Made by a program: the position numbers and the translations under genes. A DNA stretch of 64,000 nucleotides from Pseudomonas sp. MUP55 (lineage in GTDB: Bacteria > Pseudomonadota > Gammaproteobacteria > Pseudomonadales > Pseudomonadaceae): positions 4,588,001 through 4,652,000 of the forward strand of contig NZ_CP138214.1 of NCBI RefSeq assembly GCF_034043515.1. Direction: 5' to 3'. A model generated the notes under the pieces. It saw nothing but the letters and a program-made list of their open reading frames with translations. It had not been told where the DNA came from and did no database searches. This document shows, piece by piece, positions 27,242 to 38,118 of the stretch (its first letter is position 1; every line of letters begins with the position of its first letter).

Positions 27242-28171
27242 ATGCGTATCGTCGTAGCCCTGGGCGGCAACGCCCTCCTGCGCCGTGGTGAACCCATGAC
27301 GGCCGACAACCAGCGCGCCAACATCCGCATCGCCACCGAACAGATCGCCAAGATCCATGCCGGCAACGAACTGGTGATCGCCCACGGCAATGGCCCGCAG
27401 GTTGGCCTGCTGTCGCTGCAGGCCGCCGCCTACACCAGCGTGTCGCCTTACCCGCTGGACGTACTCGGTGCCGAGACCGAAGGCATGATCGGTTACATCA
27501 TCGAACAGGAACTGGGCAACCTGCTGGACTTCGAAGTGCCCTTCGCCACCCTGCTCACCCAGGTCGAAGTAGACGCCAAGGACCCGGCGTTCCAGAACCC
27601 CACCAAGCCGATCGGCCCGGTGTACACCCAGGCCGAAGCAGAAAAGCTCGCCGCGGAAAAAGGCTGGGCCATCGCCCCCGATGGCGACAAATATCGCCGC
27701 GTCGTCGCCAGCCCGCGGCCCAAGCGCATTTTTGAGATACGCCCGATCAAATGGCTGCTGGAGAAAAAGGCCATTGTGATCTGCGCCGGCGGCGGCGGCA
27801 TTCCGACGATGTATGGCGACGACGGCAAGCTGCACGGCATCGAAGCGGTGATCGACAAGGACCTCTGCTCATCGCTGCTGGCCGCGCAACTGGACGCCGA
27901 CCTGCTGGTGATCGCCACCGACGTCAATGCAGCTTTCATCGACTTCGGCAAGCCCACCCAGAAGGCCATCGGCCAGGCTCACCCCGACGAAATGGAACGA
28001 CTCGGCTTCGCCGCCGGCTCCATGGGCCCCAAGGTGCAGGCCGCCTGCGAGTTCGCTCGCCAGACTGGCAAAACCGCGGTGATCGGTTCACTCTCCGACA
28101 TCGAAGCCATCGTCCAAGGCAGCGCCGGCACGCGCATCAGCACGGCAACACCTGGCATCACCTATCTGTGA
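27242..28171 (+). CDS. arcC: Carbamate kinase
   Basis: 309-aa amino-acid-kinase-fold enzyme that transfers phosphate from carbamoyl phosphate to ADP, giving ATP. Motifs: [12 protein letters not shown] at the N-terminus, [21 protein letters not shown], and the C-terminal [13 protein letters not shown]. It is the last enzyme of the ADI pathway, separated from arcB by 150 bp that hold a REPIN. Confidence 0.97.
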   Translation: MRIVVALGGNALLRRGEPMTADNQRANIRIATEQIAKIHAGNELVIAHGNGPQVGLLSLQAAAYTSVSPYPLDVLGAETEGMIGYIIEQELGNLLDFEVPFATLLTQVEVDAKDPAFQNPTKPIGPVYTQAEAEKLAAEKGWAIAPDGDKYRRVVASPRPKRIFEIRPIKWLLEKKAIVICAGGGGIPTMYGDDGKLHGIEAVIDKDLCSSLLAAQLDADLLVIATDVNAAFIDFGKPTQKAIGQAHPDEMERLGFAAGSMGPKVQAACEFARQTGKTAVIGSLSDIEAIVQGSAGTRISTATPGITYL

Positions 28172-28189
28172 AGTAGAGGAGAAACGCCT

Positions 28190-28552
28190 ATGGCCATCTT
28201 TGAACCCGGTCACTTGCATATCGAACGGCATGCACTGAACAAAGACGATGTCAGCTACGACCTGTGCCTGGACTACGAAGTCGTCACGGATAACAGCGAA
28301 GGCAAAGGCATGCAGTTCACCCTGCATGGCAGCATCCAGGGCAAGGACATGAAGGAAACGTTCTTCCTGCCCAAGGACCAGGCTTACAACTTCGCCAGCA
28401 ACGTGACCAAGATTGCCGAAAAGTACGGCATTCCCAAGACCCACAGCAGCCTCGGCTCGCAGCACAAGCATTACGACCTGATGTTTGAAGATGTGCGGCA
28501 TCAGTTGGACATGAAATCCGGAGACCCGGTCAAGCCCGAACACCTGGGGTGA
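28190..28552 (+). CDS. DUF5064 family protein
   Basis: 120-aa soluble protein starting MAIFEPGHLHIERHALNKDDVS, recognised as the Pseudomonas-restricted DUF5064 family. A beta-rich first half is followed by FFLPKDQAYNFASNVTKIAEKYG. It has no signal or cysteine and no known function. It starts 18 bp after arcC with a GAGGAG site, so it is probably the fifth gene of the arc operon. Confidence 0.82.
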   Translation: MAIFEPGHLHIERHALNKDDVSYDLCLDYEVVTDNSEGKGMQFTLHGSIQGKDMKETFFLPKDQAYNFASNVTKIAEKYGIPKTHSSLGSQHKHYDLMFEDVRHQLDMKSGDPVKPEHLG

Positions 28553-28584
28553 TAAGGTTGCACTGACACAACACTGTTCAAAAT

Positions 28585-28672
28585 GTGGGAGGGGGCTTGC
28601 CCCCGATAGCGCTGGATCAGCCAACAAATCTTTAGCTGACACACCGCCATCGGGGGCCAAACCCCCTCCCAC
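28585..28672. repeat. REPIN copy 6, decayed right arm
   Basis: Left arm GTGGGAGGGGGCTTGCC is intact; the right arm reads ATCGGGGGCCAAACCCCCT, with changes that break the stem. Confidence 0.88.
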
Positions 28673-28738
28673 ATTTTGATCTGCATCTGCTCCAAGGCAT
28701 ACTTGCCGCCTCTGCTCCCCAGAATTGTCAGCCACACC

Positions 28739-30247
28739 ATGCGTATCCACGTCAGCTTCATCGACCGCGTCGGCATTACCCAGGAAGTCCTGGCCCTGCT
28801 CGGTGGGCGCAATCTCAACCTGGATGCGGTGGAGATGGTGCCGCCCAACGTCTATATCGACGCGCCGACCTTGAGCGCCGAGGTGCTCGAAGAACTGCGC
28901 GATGCGTTGTTCAGCGTGCAGGGCGTGCAGGCGGTGACCGTGGTCGACATCCTTCCCGGCCAACGCCGCCATCTGCAACTCGATGCCCTGCTGGCGGCCA
29001 TGACCGACCCGGTGCTGGCCCTGGACAGCGCGGGCAAGATTCTGCTGGCCAACCCGGCGCTGATCGCGTTGTACGGGCGCGAACCCGCCGGGGAAAGCAT
29101 CGCCGAGCTGTTCAACGACCCGGGGTTGCTGGAGACCTTGCTGGAGCATGGCTTCCGCCTGCCGTTGCGCGAAATCAGCGTGAACGGCCAGACCCTGTTG
29201 CTGGACGCCACGCCGATCACCGATGCCGGCGCTCTGCTCACCCTCTATCAGCCCAACCGCATCGGCGAGCAATTGTCGGCGTTGCATCACGACCATGCCG
29301 AAGGGTTCGACGCGCTGCTGGGTGAATCCCCGGCGATCCGCACCTTGAAGGCGCGGGCGCAACGCGTGGCCGCGCTGGATGCACCGCTGTTGATCCAGGG
29401 CGAGACGGGCACCGGCAAAGAGTTGGTGGCGCGTGCCTGTCATGCGATCAGCGCACGCCACAGTGCGCCGTTTCTGGCCTTGAACTGCGCCGCGTTGCCG
29501 GAAAACCTCGCCGAAAGCGAGTTGTTCGGCTACGCGCCCGGTGCCTTTACCGGCGCCCAGCGCGGCGGCAAGCCGGGGCTGATGGAACTGGCCAACCAAG
29601 GCACGGTGTTTCTCGATGAAATCGGCGAGATGTCGCCCTACCTGCAGGCCAAGTTGCTGCGTTTTTTGAATGACGGCAGCTTTCGCCGGGTCGGCGGCGA
29701 CCGCGAAGTGAAGGTCAATGTGCGCATTCTCAGCGCCACCCATCGCGACCTGGAAAAAATGGTCAGCGAAGGCACCTTTCGCGAAGACCTGTTCTACCGC
29801 CTCAACGTACTCAACGTTGAAGTGCCGCCGTTGCGCGAGCGCGGCCAGGACATCCTGCTGCTGGCCCGCTACTTCATGCAGCAAGCGTGCGCGCAGATCC
29901 AGCGCCCGGTGTGCCGCCTGGCGCCGGGGACCTACCCGGCACTGCTGGGCAACCGCTGGCCGGGCAACGTGCGCCAACTGCAGAACGTGATCTTCCGCGC
30001 CGCCGCCATCTGCGAAAGCAGCCTGGTGGACATCGGCGACCTGGACATCGCCGGCACCTCCGTGGCCCGCCAGAGCGACGGCGAAGTCGACAGCCTGGAG
30101 CAGGCGGTGGAAGACTTCGAGCGCGGCCTGCTGGAAACGCTCTATACCCGCTACCCCTCGACACGCCAACTGGCCAGCCGCCTGCAAACCTCCCACACGG
30201 CCATTGCCCATCGCCTGCGCAAGTACGGCATCCCAAACAAACCCTGA
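28739..30247 (+). CDS. gcsR: GcsR, TyrR-like sigma-54-dependent activator of glycine cleavage
   Basis: 502-aa enhancer-binding protein. An ACT domain occupies about residues 1-75 (MRIHVSFIDRVGITQEVLALL), a PAS domain about 80-190, then the AAA+ domain with Walker A GETGTGKE, the sigma-54 contact motif GAFTGA (ELFGYAPGAFTGAQ) and Walker B VFLDEIGEM, and a TyrR-type HTH at the end (STRQLASRLQTSHTAIAHRL). The P. aeruginosa homologue GcsR activates the gcvH2 operon in response to glycine, and the same operon follows here, so the assignment is strong. The ATG at 28739 starts the ACT domain. Confidence 0.9.
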   Translation: MRIHVSFIDRVGITQEVLALLGGRNLNLDAVEMVPPNVYIDAPTLSAEVLEELRDALFSVQGVQAVTVVDILPGQRRHLQLDALLAAMTDPVLALDSAGKILLANPALIALYGREPAGESIAELFNDPGLLETLLEHGFRLPLREISVNGQTLLLDATPITDAGALLTLYQPNRIGEQLSALHHDHAEGFDALLGESPAIRTLKARAQRVAALDAPLLIQGETGTGKELVARACHAISARHSAPFLALNCAALPENLAESELFGYAPGAFTGAQRGGKPGLMELANQGTVFLDEIGEMSPYLQAKLLRFLNDGSFRRVGGDREVKVNVRILSATHRDLEKMVSEGTFREDLFYRLNVLNVEVPPLRERGQDILLLARYFMQQACAQIQRPVCRLAPGTYPALLGNRWPGNVRQLQNVIFRAAAICESSLVDIGDLDIAGTSVARQSDGEVDSLEQAVEDFERGLLETLYTRYPSTRQLASRLQTSHTAIAHRLRKYGIPNKP

Positions 30248-30270
30248 TTCCAGTTGGAATACAAACCAAT

Positions 30271-30357
30271 GTGGGAGGGGGCTTGCCACCGATAGCAATT
30301 TGTCAGGCAGTTAACCTGTTACTGATACACCGCTATCGGGGGCAAGCCCCCTCCCAC
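30271..30357. repeat. REPIN copy 7
   Basis: Inverted REP pair after gcsR; the left arm has one change (GCTTGCCACCGATA). Confidence 0.9.
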
Positions 30358-30400
30358 ATCTGAAATGCATTCCAGATTTTGGTCTGAGAACGACATCGAG

Positions 30401-30437
30401 TGTACTGAAAGCGCTACAGTGGAACGATATCGCTACA
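30401..30437. promoter_or_regulatory. Two tandem GcsR-type operator sites
   Basis: Two 18-bp sites lie 19 bp apart: TGTACTGAAAGCGCTACA (30401-30418) and TGGAACGATATCGCTACA (30420-30437). Both share the right half CGCTACA and fit the TyrR-like TGTA-N10-TACA form. They lie about 145-180 bp upstream of the sigma-54 promoter, suitable for an enhancer. Confidence 0.7.
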
Positions 30438-30498
30438 ACCCTGTTTTTTGCGCGCCATGCAAGGCTTTGATCCACATAGGCTTTTTTTCGCAGGCCTG

Positions 30499-30520
30499 GC
30501 TGTAGCGAAATCGCTACAGC
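30499..30520. promoter_or_regulatory. Third GcsR-type site, perfect palindrome
   Basis: TGTAGCGA-AA-TCGCTACA, extended by GC on both sides to 10-bp arms. It is the strongest of the three sites and is centred about 75 bp upstream of the -24/-12 promoter. Confidence 0.72.
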
Positions 30521-30582
30521 GTCAGCGCATAAGCTCAGAACCGATATTACCAAGTGCTTGTTTTACAAGGACTTAATGACAT

Positions 30583-30598
30583 TGGCCGCAATATTGCT
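30583..30598 (+). promoter_or_regulatory. Sigma-54 (-24/-12) promoter of gcvH operon
   Basis: TGGCCGCAATATTGCT has the GG and GC dinucleotides exactly 10 bases apart, as in the TGGC-N7-TTGCA/T consensus. It lies 60 bp upstream of the gcvH start and downstream of three activator sites, as expected for GcsR control. Confidence 0.85.
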
Positions 30599-30657
30599 AA
30601 GCAACTCCCATTATTCCAATCCCGTCCACCAGACGAATCTGGCCCTGAGGAGTTTCC

Positions 30658-31041
30658 ATGAGCGAGTTGCGTTTCACTGAAGATCACGAATGGCTGCGCG
30701 CCGAAGCCGATGGCAGCGTCACCGTGGGTATCACCGCTTTCGCGCAGAATGCGCTGGGTGACGTGGTTTTCGTGCAACTGCCCGAGTTGCAGGCCTACGA
30801 CAAAGGCGCTGAAGCCTCCACCGTGGAATCGGTAAAAGCCGCCAGTGGCGTGTACATGCCCCTGGACGGTGAAGTCCTCGAAGTGAACGACAAACTCGAC
30901 GCCAGCCCGGAGCTGGTCAACGAAGACCCGATGGGCGAAGGCTGGTTCTTCCGCTTTAAACCGGCTGATGCCGAGGCGGTCGCTAAACTGCTGGATCAGG
31001 ATGCGTACGACCGTCTGATCAAAGCCAACGCCGAAGCCTGA
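30658..31041 (+). CDS. gcvH: Glycine cleavage system H protein
   Basis: 127-aa lipoyl carrier protein of the glycine cleavage complex. The lipoylated lysine is Lys60 in [13 protein letters not shown]. The typical length and start ([14 protein letters not shown]) agree. It carries the aminomethyl group between GcvP and GcvT and is reduced again by lipoamide dehydrogenase. It is the first gene of the operon, 10 bp before gcvP, behind the sigma-54 promoter. It corresponds to gcvH2 of P. aeruginosa. Confidence 0.97.
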   Translation: MSELRFTEDHEWLRAEADGSVTVGITAFAQNALGDVVFVQLPELQAYDKGAEASTVESVKAASGVYMPLDGEVLEVNDKLDASPELVNEDPMGEGWFFRFKPADAEAVAKLLDQDAYDRLIKANAEA

Positions 31042-31051
31042 GGAGCGTGCC

Positions 31052-33889
31052 ATGACCGTTAATCTGACCACCGCCAACGAATTCATCGCCCGCCACATCG
31101 GTCCGCGCGCGGAAGATGAGCAGCAGATGCTCGCAAGCCTGGGCTTCGATTCCCTCGAAGCCTTGAGCGCCAGCGTCATCCCGGAAAGCATCAAGGGCAC
31201 CAGCGTGCTCGGCCTGGAAGACGGACTGAGCGAAGCCGAGGCCCTGGCCAAGATCAAGGCCATCGCCAGCCAGAACCAACTGTTCAAGACCTATATCGGT
31301 CAGGGCTACTACAACTGCCATACGCCGTCGCCAATCCTGCGCAACCTTCTGGAAAACCCGGCCTGGTACACCGCCTACACCCCGTACCAGCCAGAGATTT
31401 CCCAGGGCCGCCTGGAAGCGCTGCTGAACTTCCAGACCCTGATCAGCGACCTCACCGGCCTGCCGATCGCCAACGCCTCCCTGCTCGACGAAGCCACCGC
31501 CGCCGCCGAAGCCATGACCTTCTGCAAGCGCCTGAGCAAGAACAAAGGCAGCCATGCGTTCTTCGCCTCGGTGCACAGCCACCCGCAAACCCTGGACGTA
31601 CTGCGCACCCGTGCCGAGCCACTGGGCATCGACGTGGTGGTGGGCGATGAGCGCGAACTGACCGACGTCAGCGCATTCTTCGGCGCCCTGCTGCAATACC
31701 CGGCCAGCAACGGCGATGTGTTCGATTATCGCGAGCTGACCGAACGCTTCCACGCCGCCAACGCGCTGGTGGCCGTCGCCGCCGACCTGCTGGCCCTGAC
31801 CCTGCTGACCCCGCCGGGTGAGTTCGGTGCCGACGTGGCCATCGGCAGCGCGCAACGCTTTGGCGTACCACTGGGTTTTGGCGGCCCGCACGCGGCGTAC
31901 TTCTCCACCAAGGATGCGTTCAAGCGCGACATGCCAGGCCGTCTGGTCGGTGTCTCGGTGGACCGCTTCGGCAAGCCGGCCCTGCGCCTGGCCATGCAAA
32001 CCCGTGAGCAACACATCCGTCGCGAGAAGGCCACCAGCAACATCTGCACCGCCCAAGTGCTGCTGGCCAACATCGCCAGCATGTACGCCGTGTACCACGG
32101 CCCCAAAGGCCTGACCCAGATTGCCCAGCGCATTCACCAGCTCACCGCGATCCTGGCCAAGGGCCTGACCGCGCTGGGCCTGAAGGTCGAGCAGGAAAAC
32201 TTCTTCGACACGATCACACTCAACACCGGCGCCAACACCGCCTCCCTGCACGACAAGGCCCGTGCCCAGCGCATCAACCTGCGCGTGGTGGACGCCGAGC
32301 GTGTCGGCCTGTCGGTTGACGAAACCACGACCCAGGCCGATATCCAGGCCTTGTGGGCCATTTTCGCCGACGGCAAGGCGCTGCCAGCCTTCACCGCGAC
32401 CGACAGCACCCTGCCGGCCGCCCTCCTGCGCCAGTCGCCGATTCTCAGCCACCCTGTGTTCAACCGCTATCACTCGGAAACCGAGCTGATGCGCTACCTG
32501 CGCAAGCTGGCCGACAAGGACCTGGCGCTGGACCGCACCATGATCCCGCTGGGCTCGTGCACCATGAAGCTCAACGCCGCCAGCGAAATGATCCCGGTGA
32601 CCTGGGCCGAATTCGGCGCCCTGCACCCCTTCGCCCCGGCCGAACAAAGCGCCGGCTACCTGCAACTGACCTCGGAGCTGGAAGCCATGCTCTGCGCGGC
32701 CACCGGCTACGACGCGATCTCGCTGCAGCCGAACGCCGGTTCCCAGGGTGAATACGCCGGCCTGCTGGCCATCCGCGCCTATCACCAGAGCCGTGGCGAA
32801 GCGCGTCGCGACATCTGCCTGATCCCGTCGTCGGCCCACGGCACCAACCCGGCGACCGCCAACATGGCCGGCATGCGCGTGGTGGTCACCGCCTGCGACG
32901 CACGGGGCAACGTCGACATCGACGACCTGCGCGCCAAGGCCGTCGAGCACCGCGAGCACCTGGCCGCGCTGATGATCACCTACCCGTCCACCCATGGCGT
33001 ATTCGAGGAAGGCATCCGCGAAATCTGCGCGGTCATCCACGACAACGGCGGCCAGGTGTACATCGACGGCGCCAACATGAACGCAATGGTCGGCCTTTGC
33101 GCGCCAGGCAAGTTCGGCGGCGATGTGTCCCACCTGAACCTGCACAAAACCTTCTGCATCCCCCACGGCGGTGGCGGCCCGGGCGTTGGCCCGATTGGCG
33201 TCAAGTCCCACCTCACGCCGTTCCTGCCGGGCCATGCGGCCATGGAACGCAAGGAAGGCGCCGTGTGCGCGGCGCCATTCGGCAGCGCGAGCATCCTGCC
33301 GATCACCTGGATGTACATCAGCATGATGGGCGGCGCGGGCCTCAAGCGCGCCTCGCAGTTGGCGATCCTGAACGCCAACTACATTTCCCGTCGCCTGGAA
33401 GAGCACTACCCCGTGCTGTACACCGGCAGCAACGGCCTGGTGGCGCACGAGTGCATCCTGGACCTGCGCCCGTTGAAAGACAGCAGCGGCATCAGCGTGG
33501 ACGACGTGGCCAAGCGCCTGATCGATTTTGGTTTCCATGCGCCGACCATGTCGTTCCCGGTGGCCGGCACCTTGATGATCGAGCCGACCGAAAGTGAATC
33601 CAGGGAAGAACTGGACCGCTTCTGCGACGCCATGATCGCCATTCGCGAAGAGATTCGCGCGGTGGAAAACGGCACGCTGGACAAGGACGACAACCCGCTC
33701 AAGAACGCTCCGCATACCGCTGCGGAACTGGTGGGCGAATGGAGCCACCCTTACAGCCGCGAGCAGGCGGTGTACCCGGTTGCTTCGCTGATCGAAGGCA
33801 AGTACTGGCCACCGGTTGGCCGGGTCGACAACGTGTTTGGCGATCGCAACCTGGTATGTGCGTGCCCGTCGATCGAAAGCTACGCGTAA
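31052..33889 (+). CDS. gcvP: Glycine dehydrogenase (decarboxylating), P protein
   Basis: 945-aa PLP enzyme that decarboxylates glycine and hands the aminomethyl group to GcvH. The full single-chain form is present, both halves fused. Lys699 in [20 protein letters not shown] is the PLP lysine, just before the Gly-rich loop. N-terminal landmarks are [12 protein letters not shown] and [27 protein letters not shown] sequence around residues 89-111. It follows gcvH by 10 bp with GAGG. Confidence 0.97.
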   Translation: MTVNLTTANEFIARHIGPRAEDEQQMLASLGFDSLEALSASVIPESIKGTSVLGLEDGLSEAEALAKIKAIASQNQLFKTYIGQGYYNCHTPSPILRNLLENPAWYTAYTPYQPEISQGRLEALLNFQTLISDLTGLPIANASLLDEATAAAEAMTFCKRLSKNKGSHAFFASVHSHPQTLDVLRTRAEPLGIDVVVGDERELTDVSAFFGALLQYPASNGDVFDYRELTERFHAANALVAVAADLLALTLLTPPGEFGADVAIGSAQRFGVPLGFGGPHAAYFSTKDAFKRDMPGRLVGVSVDRFGKPALRLAMQTREQHIRREKATSNICTAQVLLANIASMYAVYHGPKGLTQIAQRIHQLTAILAKGLTALGLKVEQENFFDTITLNTGANTASLHDKARAQRINLRVVDAERVGLSVDETTTQADIQALWAIFADGKALPAFTATDSTLPAALLRQSPILSHPVFNRYHSETELMRYLRKLADKDLALDRTMIPLGSCTMKLNAASEMIPVTWAEFGALHPFAPAEQSAGYLQLTSELEAMLCAATGYDAISLQPNAGSQGEYAGLLAIRAYHQSRGEARRDICLIPSSAHGTNPATANMAGMRVVVTACDARGNVDIDDLRAKAVEHREHLAALMITYPSTHGVFEEGIREICAVIHDNGGQVYIDGANMNAMVGLCAPGKFGGDVSHLNLHKTFCIPHGGGGPGVGPIGVKSHLTPFLPGHAAMERKEGAVCAAPFGSASILPITWMYISMMGGAGLKRASQLAILNANYISRRLEEHYPVLYTGSNGLVAHECILDLRPLKDSSGISVDDVAKRLIDFGFHAPTMSFPVAGTLMIEPTESESREELDRFCDAMIAIREEIRAVENGTLDKDDNPLKNAPHTAAELVGEWSHPYSREQAVYPVASLIEGKYWPPVGRVDNVFGDRNLVCACPSIESYA

Positions 33890-33915
33890 CCTGACTGGCT
33901 GAACGAGGTCAACAT

Positions 33916-34003
33916 GTGGGAGGGGGCTTGCCCCCGATAGCGGTCTACCAGTCACCAGATTTTTCTACTGACACACCGCCATCGGGGGCAAGCCCCCTCC
34001 CAC
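33916..34003. repeat. REPIN copy 8, where glyA2 is expected
   Basis: Intact inverted REP pair between gcvP and sdaA. In P. aeruginosa a serine hydroxymethyltransferase gene (glyA2) sits at this position. Confidence 0.9.
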
Positions 34004-34051
34004 ATTTAACCGCGCCTGGCCTCAGGAATAATAAGAAACCGGAGAACAACC

Positions 34052-35428
<1,377 letters not shown>

Positions 35429-35467
35429 CGCCTAACCGCGCGCCAGCACGTTTTTCAGGAGCTGAAC

Positions 35468-36592
35468 ATGTCCACCGAAACCCTGTTGAAAACCCCATTG
35501 CACGCCCTGCACCTCGAACTGGGCGCGCGCATGGTGCCCTTCGCCGGCTACGACATGCCGGTGCAGTACCCGCTCGGTGTAATGAAGGAACACTTGCACA
35601 CCCGTGAACAGGCCGGGTTGTTCGATGTGTCGCACATGGGCCAGATCCGCCTGACCGGCGCCAATGCCGCCAAGGCCCTGGAAACCCTGGTGCCGGTCGA
35701 CATCATTGACCTGCCGGTGGGCATGCAGCGCTACGCGATGTTCACCAATGACCAGGGCGGCATTCTCGATGACCTGATGGTGGCCAACCTGGGCAACGAC
35801 GAACTGTTCCTGGTGGTCAATGCCGCCTGCAAGGAGCAGGACCTGGCCCATCTGCGCGCGCACATCGGCGAGCAGTGCAGCATCGAGCCGCTGTTCGAAG
35901 AACGCGCGCTGCTGGCCCTGCAAGGCCCGGCAGCGGTGAAGGTGTTGGCGCGCCTGGCACCTGAAGTCACCAAGATGACCTTCATGCAGTTCGCCTCCCT
36001 GCGTCTGCTGGGTGTGGACTGCTACGTCAGCCGCTCCGGCTACACCGGTGAGGACGGTTTCGAAATCTCCGTACCGGCTGAAAATGCCGAAAGCCTGGCC
36101 CGCAGCCTGCTGGCCGAGGCCGAAGTGCAGGCAATCGGCCTGGGCGCGCGCGACTCCCTGCGCCTGGAAGCCGGCCTGTGCCTGTACGGCCATGACATGA
36201 ACACCGACACCACGCCGATTGAAGCCAGCCTGTTGTGGGCGATTTCCAAGGCCCGCCGTGCCGATGGCGCGCGAGCCGGCGGTTTCCCGGGCGCCGACCG
36301 GATCTTCACCCAACAGCAAGCCGGCGTGAGCCGCAAGCGCGTTGGCCTGCTGCCGCAGGAACGCACCCCAGTGCGCGAAGGCGCGGAAATTGTCGATGAG
36401 CACGGTACGGTCATCGGCAGCGTGTGCAGCGGCGGCTTTGGCCCAACCCTGGGCGGGCCTCTGGCGATAGGCTACCTGGACAGCCCATTTGTCGCACTGG
36501 ATACCGAAGTTGCTGCGCTGGTGCGTGGGAAAAAAGTGCCATTACGTGTAAGTAAAATGCCATTCGTCCCACAACGTTACTTCCGAGGCTGA
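35468..36592 (+). CDS. gcvT: Glycine cleavage system T protein (aminomethyltransferase)
   Basis: 374-aa folate-dependent aminomethyltransferase. Motifs: [36 protein letters not shown], and the folate-binding region [14 protein letters not shown]; the C-terminal barrel contains [10 protein letters not shown] and [14 protein letters not shown]. It releases ammonia from the GcvH-bound intermediate and forms 5,10-methylene-THF. It is the last gene of the gcvH-gcvP-sdaA-gcvT set. Confidence 0.97.
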   Translation: MSTETLLKTPLHALHLELGARMVPFAGYDMPVQYPLGVMKEHLHTREQAGLFDVSHMGQIRLTGANAAKALETLVPVDIIDLPVGMQRYAMFTNDQGGILDDLMVANLGNDELFLVVNAACKEQDLAHLRAHIGEQCSIEPLFEERALLALQGPAAVKVLARLAPEVTKMTFMQFASLRLLGVDCYVSRSGYTGEDGFEISVPAENAESLARSLLAEAEVQAIGLGARDSLRLEAGLCLYGHDMNTDTTPIEASLLWAISKARRADGARAGGFPGADRIFTQQQAGVSRKRVGLLPQERTPVREGAEIVDEHGTVIGSVCSGGFGPTLGGPLAIGYLDSPFVALDTEVAALVRGKKVPLRVSKMPFVPQRYFRG

Positions 36593-36615
36593 TCAGCTGT
36601 TTCTATAAGTAACGA

Positions 36616-36649
36616 GGTTGCGTTACGTGCACTAAACTGTAACGCAACC
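36616..36649 (+). other. 11-bp inverted repeat downstream of gcvT
   Basis: GGTTGCGTTAC and GTAACGCAACC pair perfectly around a 12-base loop. No T-run follows. It may be an mRNA 3' structure of the gcv operon or an operator in front of the cold-shock gene. Confidence 0.65.
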
Positions 36650-36681
36650 GCCATATAACAGTGCACGCTTGATAGCCATTA

Positions 36682-36701
36682 TTATAGGGAATGCCCTATA
36701 A
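36682..36701 (+). other. 8-bp inverted repeat TTATAGGG/CCCTATAA
   Basis: Perfect stem with a 4-base AATG loop, 33 bases after the larger inverted repeat. The A+T-rich ends resemble an operator overlapping a -10 region. Confidence 0.55.
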
Positions 36702-36756
36702 CAAGTGATCGAGACTATCGAATAAGTCCGTTCGACTTAATTCAACGAAGTGCCAT

Positions 36757-36799
36757 CAACCCAAGCAAACTCGGGCTTTCTGGCGGGGCTTGTTTTTTT
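36757..36799 (+). terminator. Probable terminator in the gcvT-cold shock intergenic region
   Basis: An imperfect hairpin closed by CAAGC / GCTTG is followed by seven T. It is 170 bases after gcvT and 190 bases before the cold-shock ATG, so it could end either the gcv transcript or a short RNA. Confidence 0.5.
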
Positions 36800-36984
36800 C
36801 GTATTAGTTGGCGTAGAGTTTGCCCACTGTGTTTGCATGGGTCGCTTGGAACCTGGACCTGGGCAGTAGCTTAAGTGGTGCGCTACAACCCGTTCGACGT
36901 CTCTTACTTTCCTGCAACCCAGCCCAGTGCTCTTTCATGTGAAAGGGGCTGTCATTAATTTTTAGCGTCAAAGGAAAGAAGAAA

Positions 36985-37197
36985 ATGGCTGATCGTCAGA
37001 GCGGTACCGTCAAATGGTTCAACGACGAGAAAGGGTTTGGTTTTATCACGCCAGAAAGCGGTCCGGATCTGTTCGTGCATTTCCGCGCTATTCAGGGCAA
37101 CGGCTTCAAGAGCCTCAAAGAAGGCCAGAAAGTGACTTTCGTTGCTGTGCAAGGCCAGAAAGGCATGCAGGCTGACGAAGTACAAGCAGAAGGCTGA
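36985..37197 (+). CDS. capB: Cold-shock protein, CspA/CapB family
   Basis: 70-aa single cold-shock domain. RNP1 is KGFGFI and RNP2 LFVHF (DLFVHFRAI), and the start [20 protein letters not shown] is that of Pseudomonas CapB-type proteins. It binds single-stranded RNA/DNA. AAGGAAAGAAG precedes the ATG. The upstream 190 bases after the terminator probably form a long 5'-UTR, as usual in csp genes. A strong terminator follows. Confidence 0.93.
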   Translation: MADRQSGTVKWFNDEKGFGFITPESGPDLFVHFRAIQGNGFKSLKEGQKVTFVAVQGQKGMQADEVQAEG

Positions 37198-37210
37198 TCC
37201 TTCCTGCGAC

Positions 37211-37244
37211 AAAAAGCCCCTGATATGACATCAGGGGCTTTTTT
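37211..37244 (+). terminator. Terminator of the cold-shock gene
   Basis: Fourteen-base arm AAAAAGCCCCTGAT pairs with ATCAGGGGCTTTTT around a 5-base loop and ends in a T-run, 13 bases after the stop. Confidence 0.95.
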
Positions 37245-37290
37245 ATGCCCGCGATTCCGTAAACTGCACTTTTCGCCAGAGAGTCCTGCC

Positions 37291-37779
37291 ATGTCCAAGC
37301 CCCTGCTGAGCCCCCAGGGCGAGTTTCCCGCCGTTGGCCTGGGTCGTCGCCTGGCAGCGATGTTCTATGACTTCCTTTTATGCACCGCGCTGCTGATCGT
37401 CACCGCATTTATCTATAAGTTGATCTGGATCGCCTTCGTGGGTGAGGCGAAGATGCGCACGCTCACCGAATCCGGCGCGCTGGACGGTGACCCGCTGCTG
37501 TCGACCCTCCTGCTGTTCGTGCTGTTCGGCTTCTTCGCCAAGTTCTGGACCCATTCCGGGCAGACCCTGGGTATGCAGGTGTGGGGCGTGCGCGTGCAAA
37601 ACGCCGACGGCTCGCGCATCAGCCTGTGGCAGGCGCTGTTGCGCTTTGTGGTGTCGATCGCGTCGTGGCTGTGCGTGGGGCTGGGGTTTATCTGGTCGCT
37701 GTTCGACAAGCAAAAGCGCAGCTGGCATGACATCTATTCGGACACGCAGTTGGTGCGGATCCCAAAGCAGAAGAAATAA
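37291..37779 (+). CDS. RDD family membrane protein
   Basis: 162-aa inner-membrane protein of the RDD family with three to four hydrophobic helices. The first conserved block is GLGRRLAAMFYDFLLCTALL, where the family Arg-Asp-Asp pattern is here R..YD; later blocks are WTHSGQTLGMQVWGVRV and SLFDKQKRSWHDIYSDTQLV, both typical. The function is unknown; some members act as ion antiporters. The ATG at 37291 is used. Confidence 0.87.
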   Translation: MSKPLLSPQGEFPAVGLGRRLAAMFYDFLLCTALLIVTAFIYKLIWIAFVGEAKMRTLTESGALDGDPLLSTLLLFVLFGFFAKFWTHSGQTLGMQVWGVRVQNADGSRISLWQALLRFVVSIASWLCVGLGFIWSLFDKQKRSWHDIYSDTQLVRIPKQKK

Positions 37780-37831
37780 TCCCCTGCAAAGTGAAGAGCA
37801 AAATGCGGGAGCAACTGTCTTGATGACCATA

Positions 37832-37964
37832 CGATCATTCCCACGCTCCCGCGTGGGAATGTAGCCCGTGACGCTCTGCGTCACCCTAGCGCAATTACCG
37901 AATGCAGCGGTGGCGGAACGCGGAGCGTCCCAAGAAGCATTCCCACGCAGAGCGTGGGAACGAT
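37832..37964. repeat. Composite palindromic repeat of a second class
   Basis: CATTCCCACGCTCCCGCGTG at the left and CATTCCCACGCAGAGCGTGG at the right each form a hairpin, with GACGCTCTGCGTC and GCGGAGCGTCC units in between. It is unrelated to the GTGGGAGG repeats and is a common Pseudomonas intergenic repeat type. Confidence 0.8.
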
Positions 37965-38005
37965 CAAGAACCCACATCAGAGCTTTCGCCTGACGCAATA
38001 CCAAT

Positions 38006-38093
38006 GTGGGAGGGGGCTTGCTCCCGATAGCGGTGGATCAGTCAATGTATCGGGTGACTGTCACACCGCTATCGGGAGCCAGCCCCCTCCCAC
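38006..38093. repeat. REPIN copy 9, variant core
   Basis: Inverted REP pair with the paired variant GCTCCCGAT / ATCGGGAGC, as in the copy at 27117; 41 bases after the second-class repeat. Confidence 0.9.
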
Positions 38094-38118
38094 ATCTTTT
38101 TACCCAGTCAGACTCAGG

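Noticed and set aside
28088..30298. A 736-codon minus-strand frame opposite gcsR, arcC and the DUF5064 gene.
   Set aside because: It runs through three real plus-strand genes and a REPIN; composition is that of an antisense shadow.
31019..33955. A 978-codon open frame on the minus strand opposite gcvP.
   Set aside because: It mirrors gcvP in a high-GC sequence where the antisense frame rarely meets stops. The translation is His/Gln/Arg/Val-rich without domains, and gcvP is unmistakable on the plus strand.
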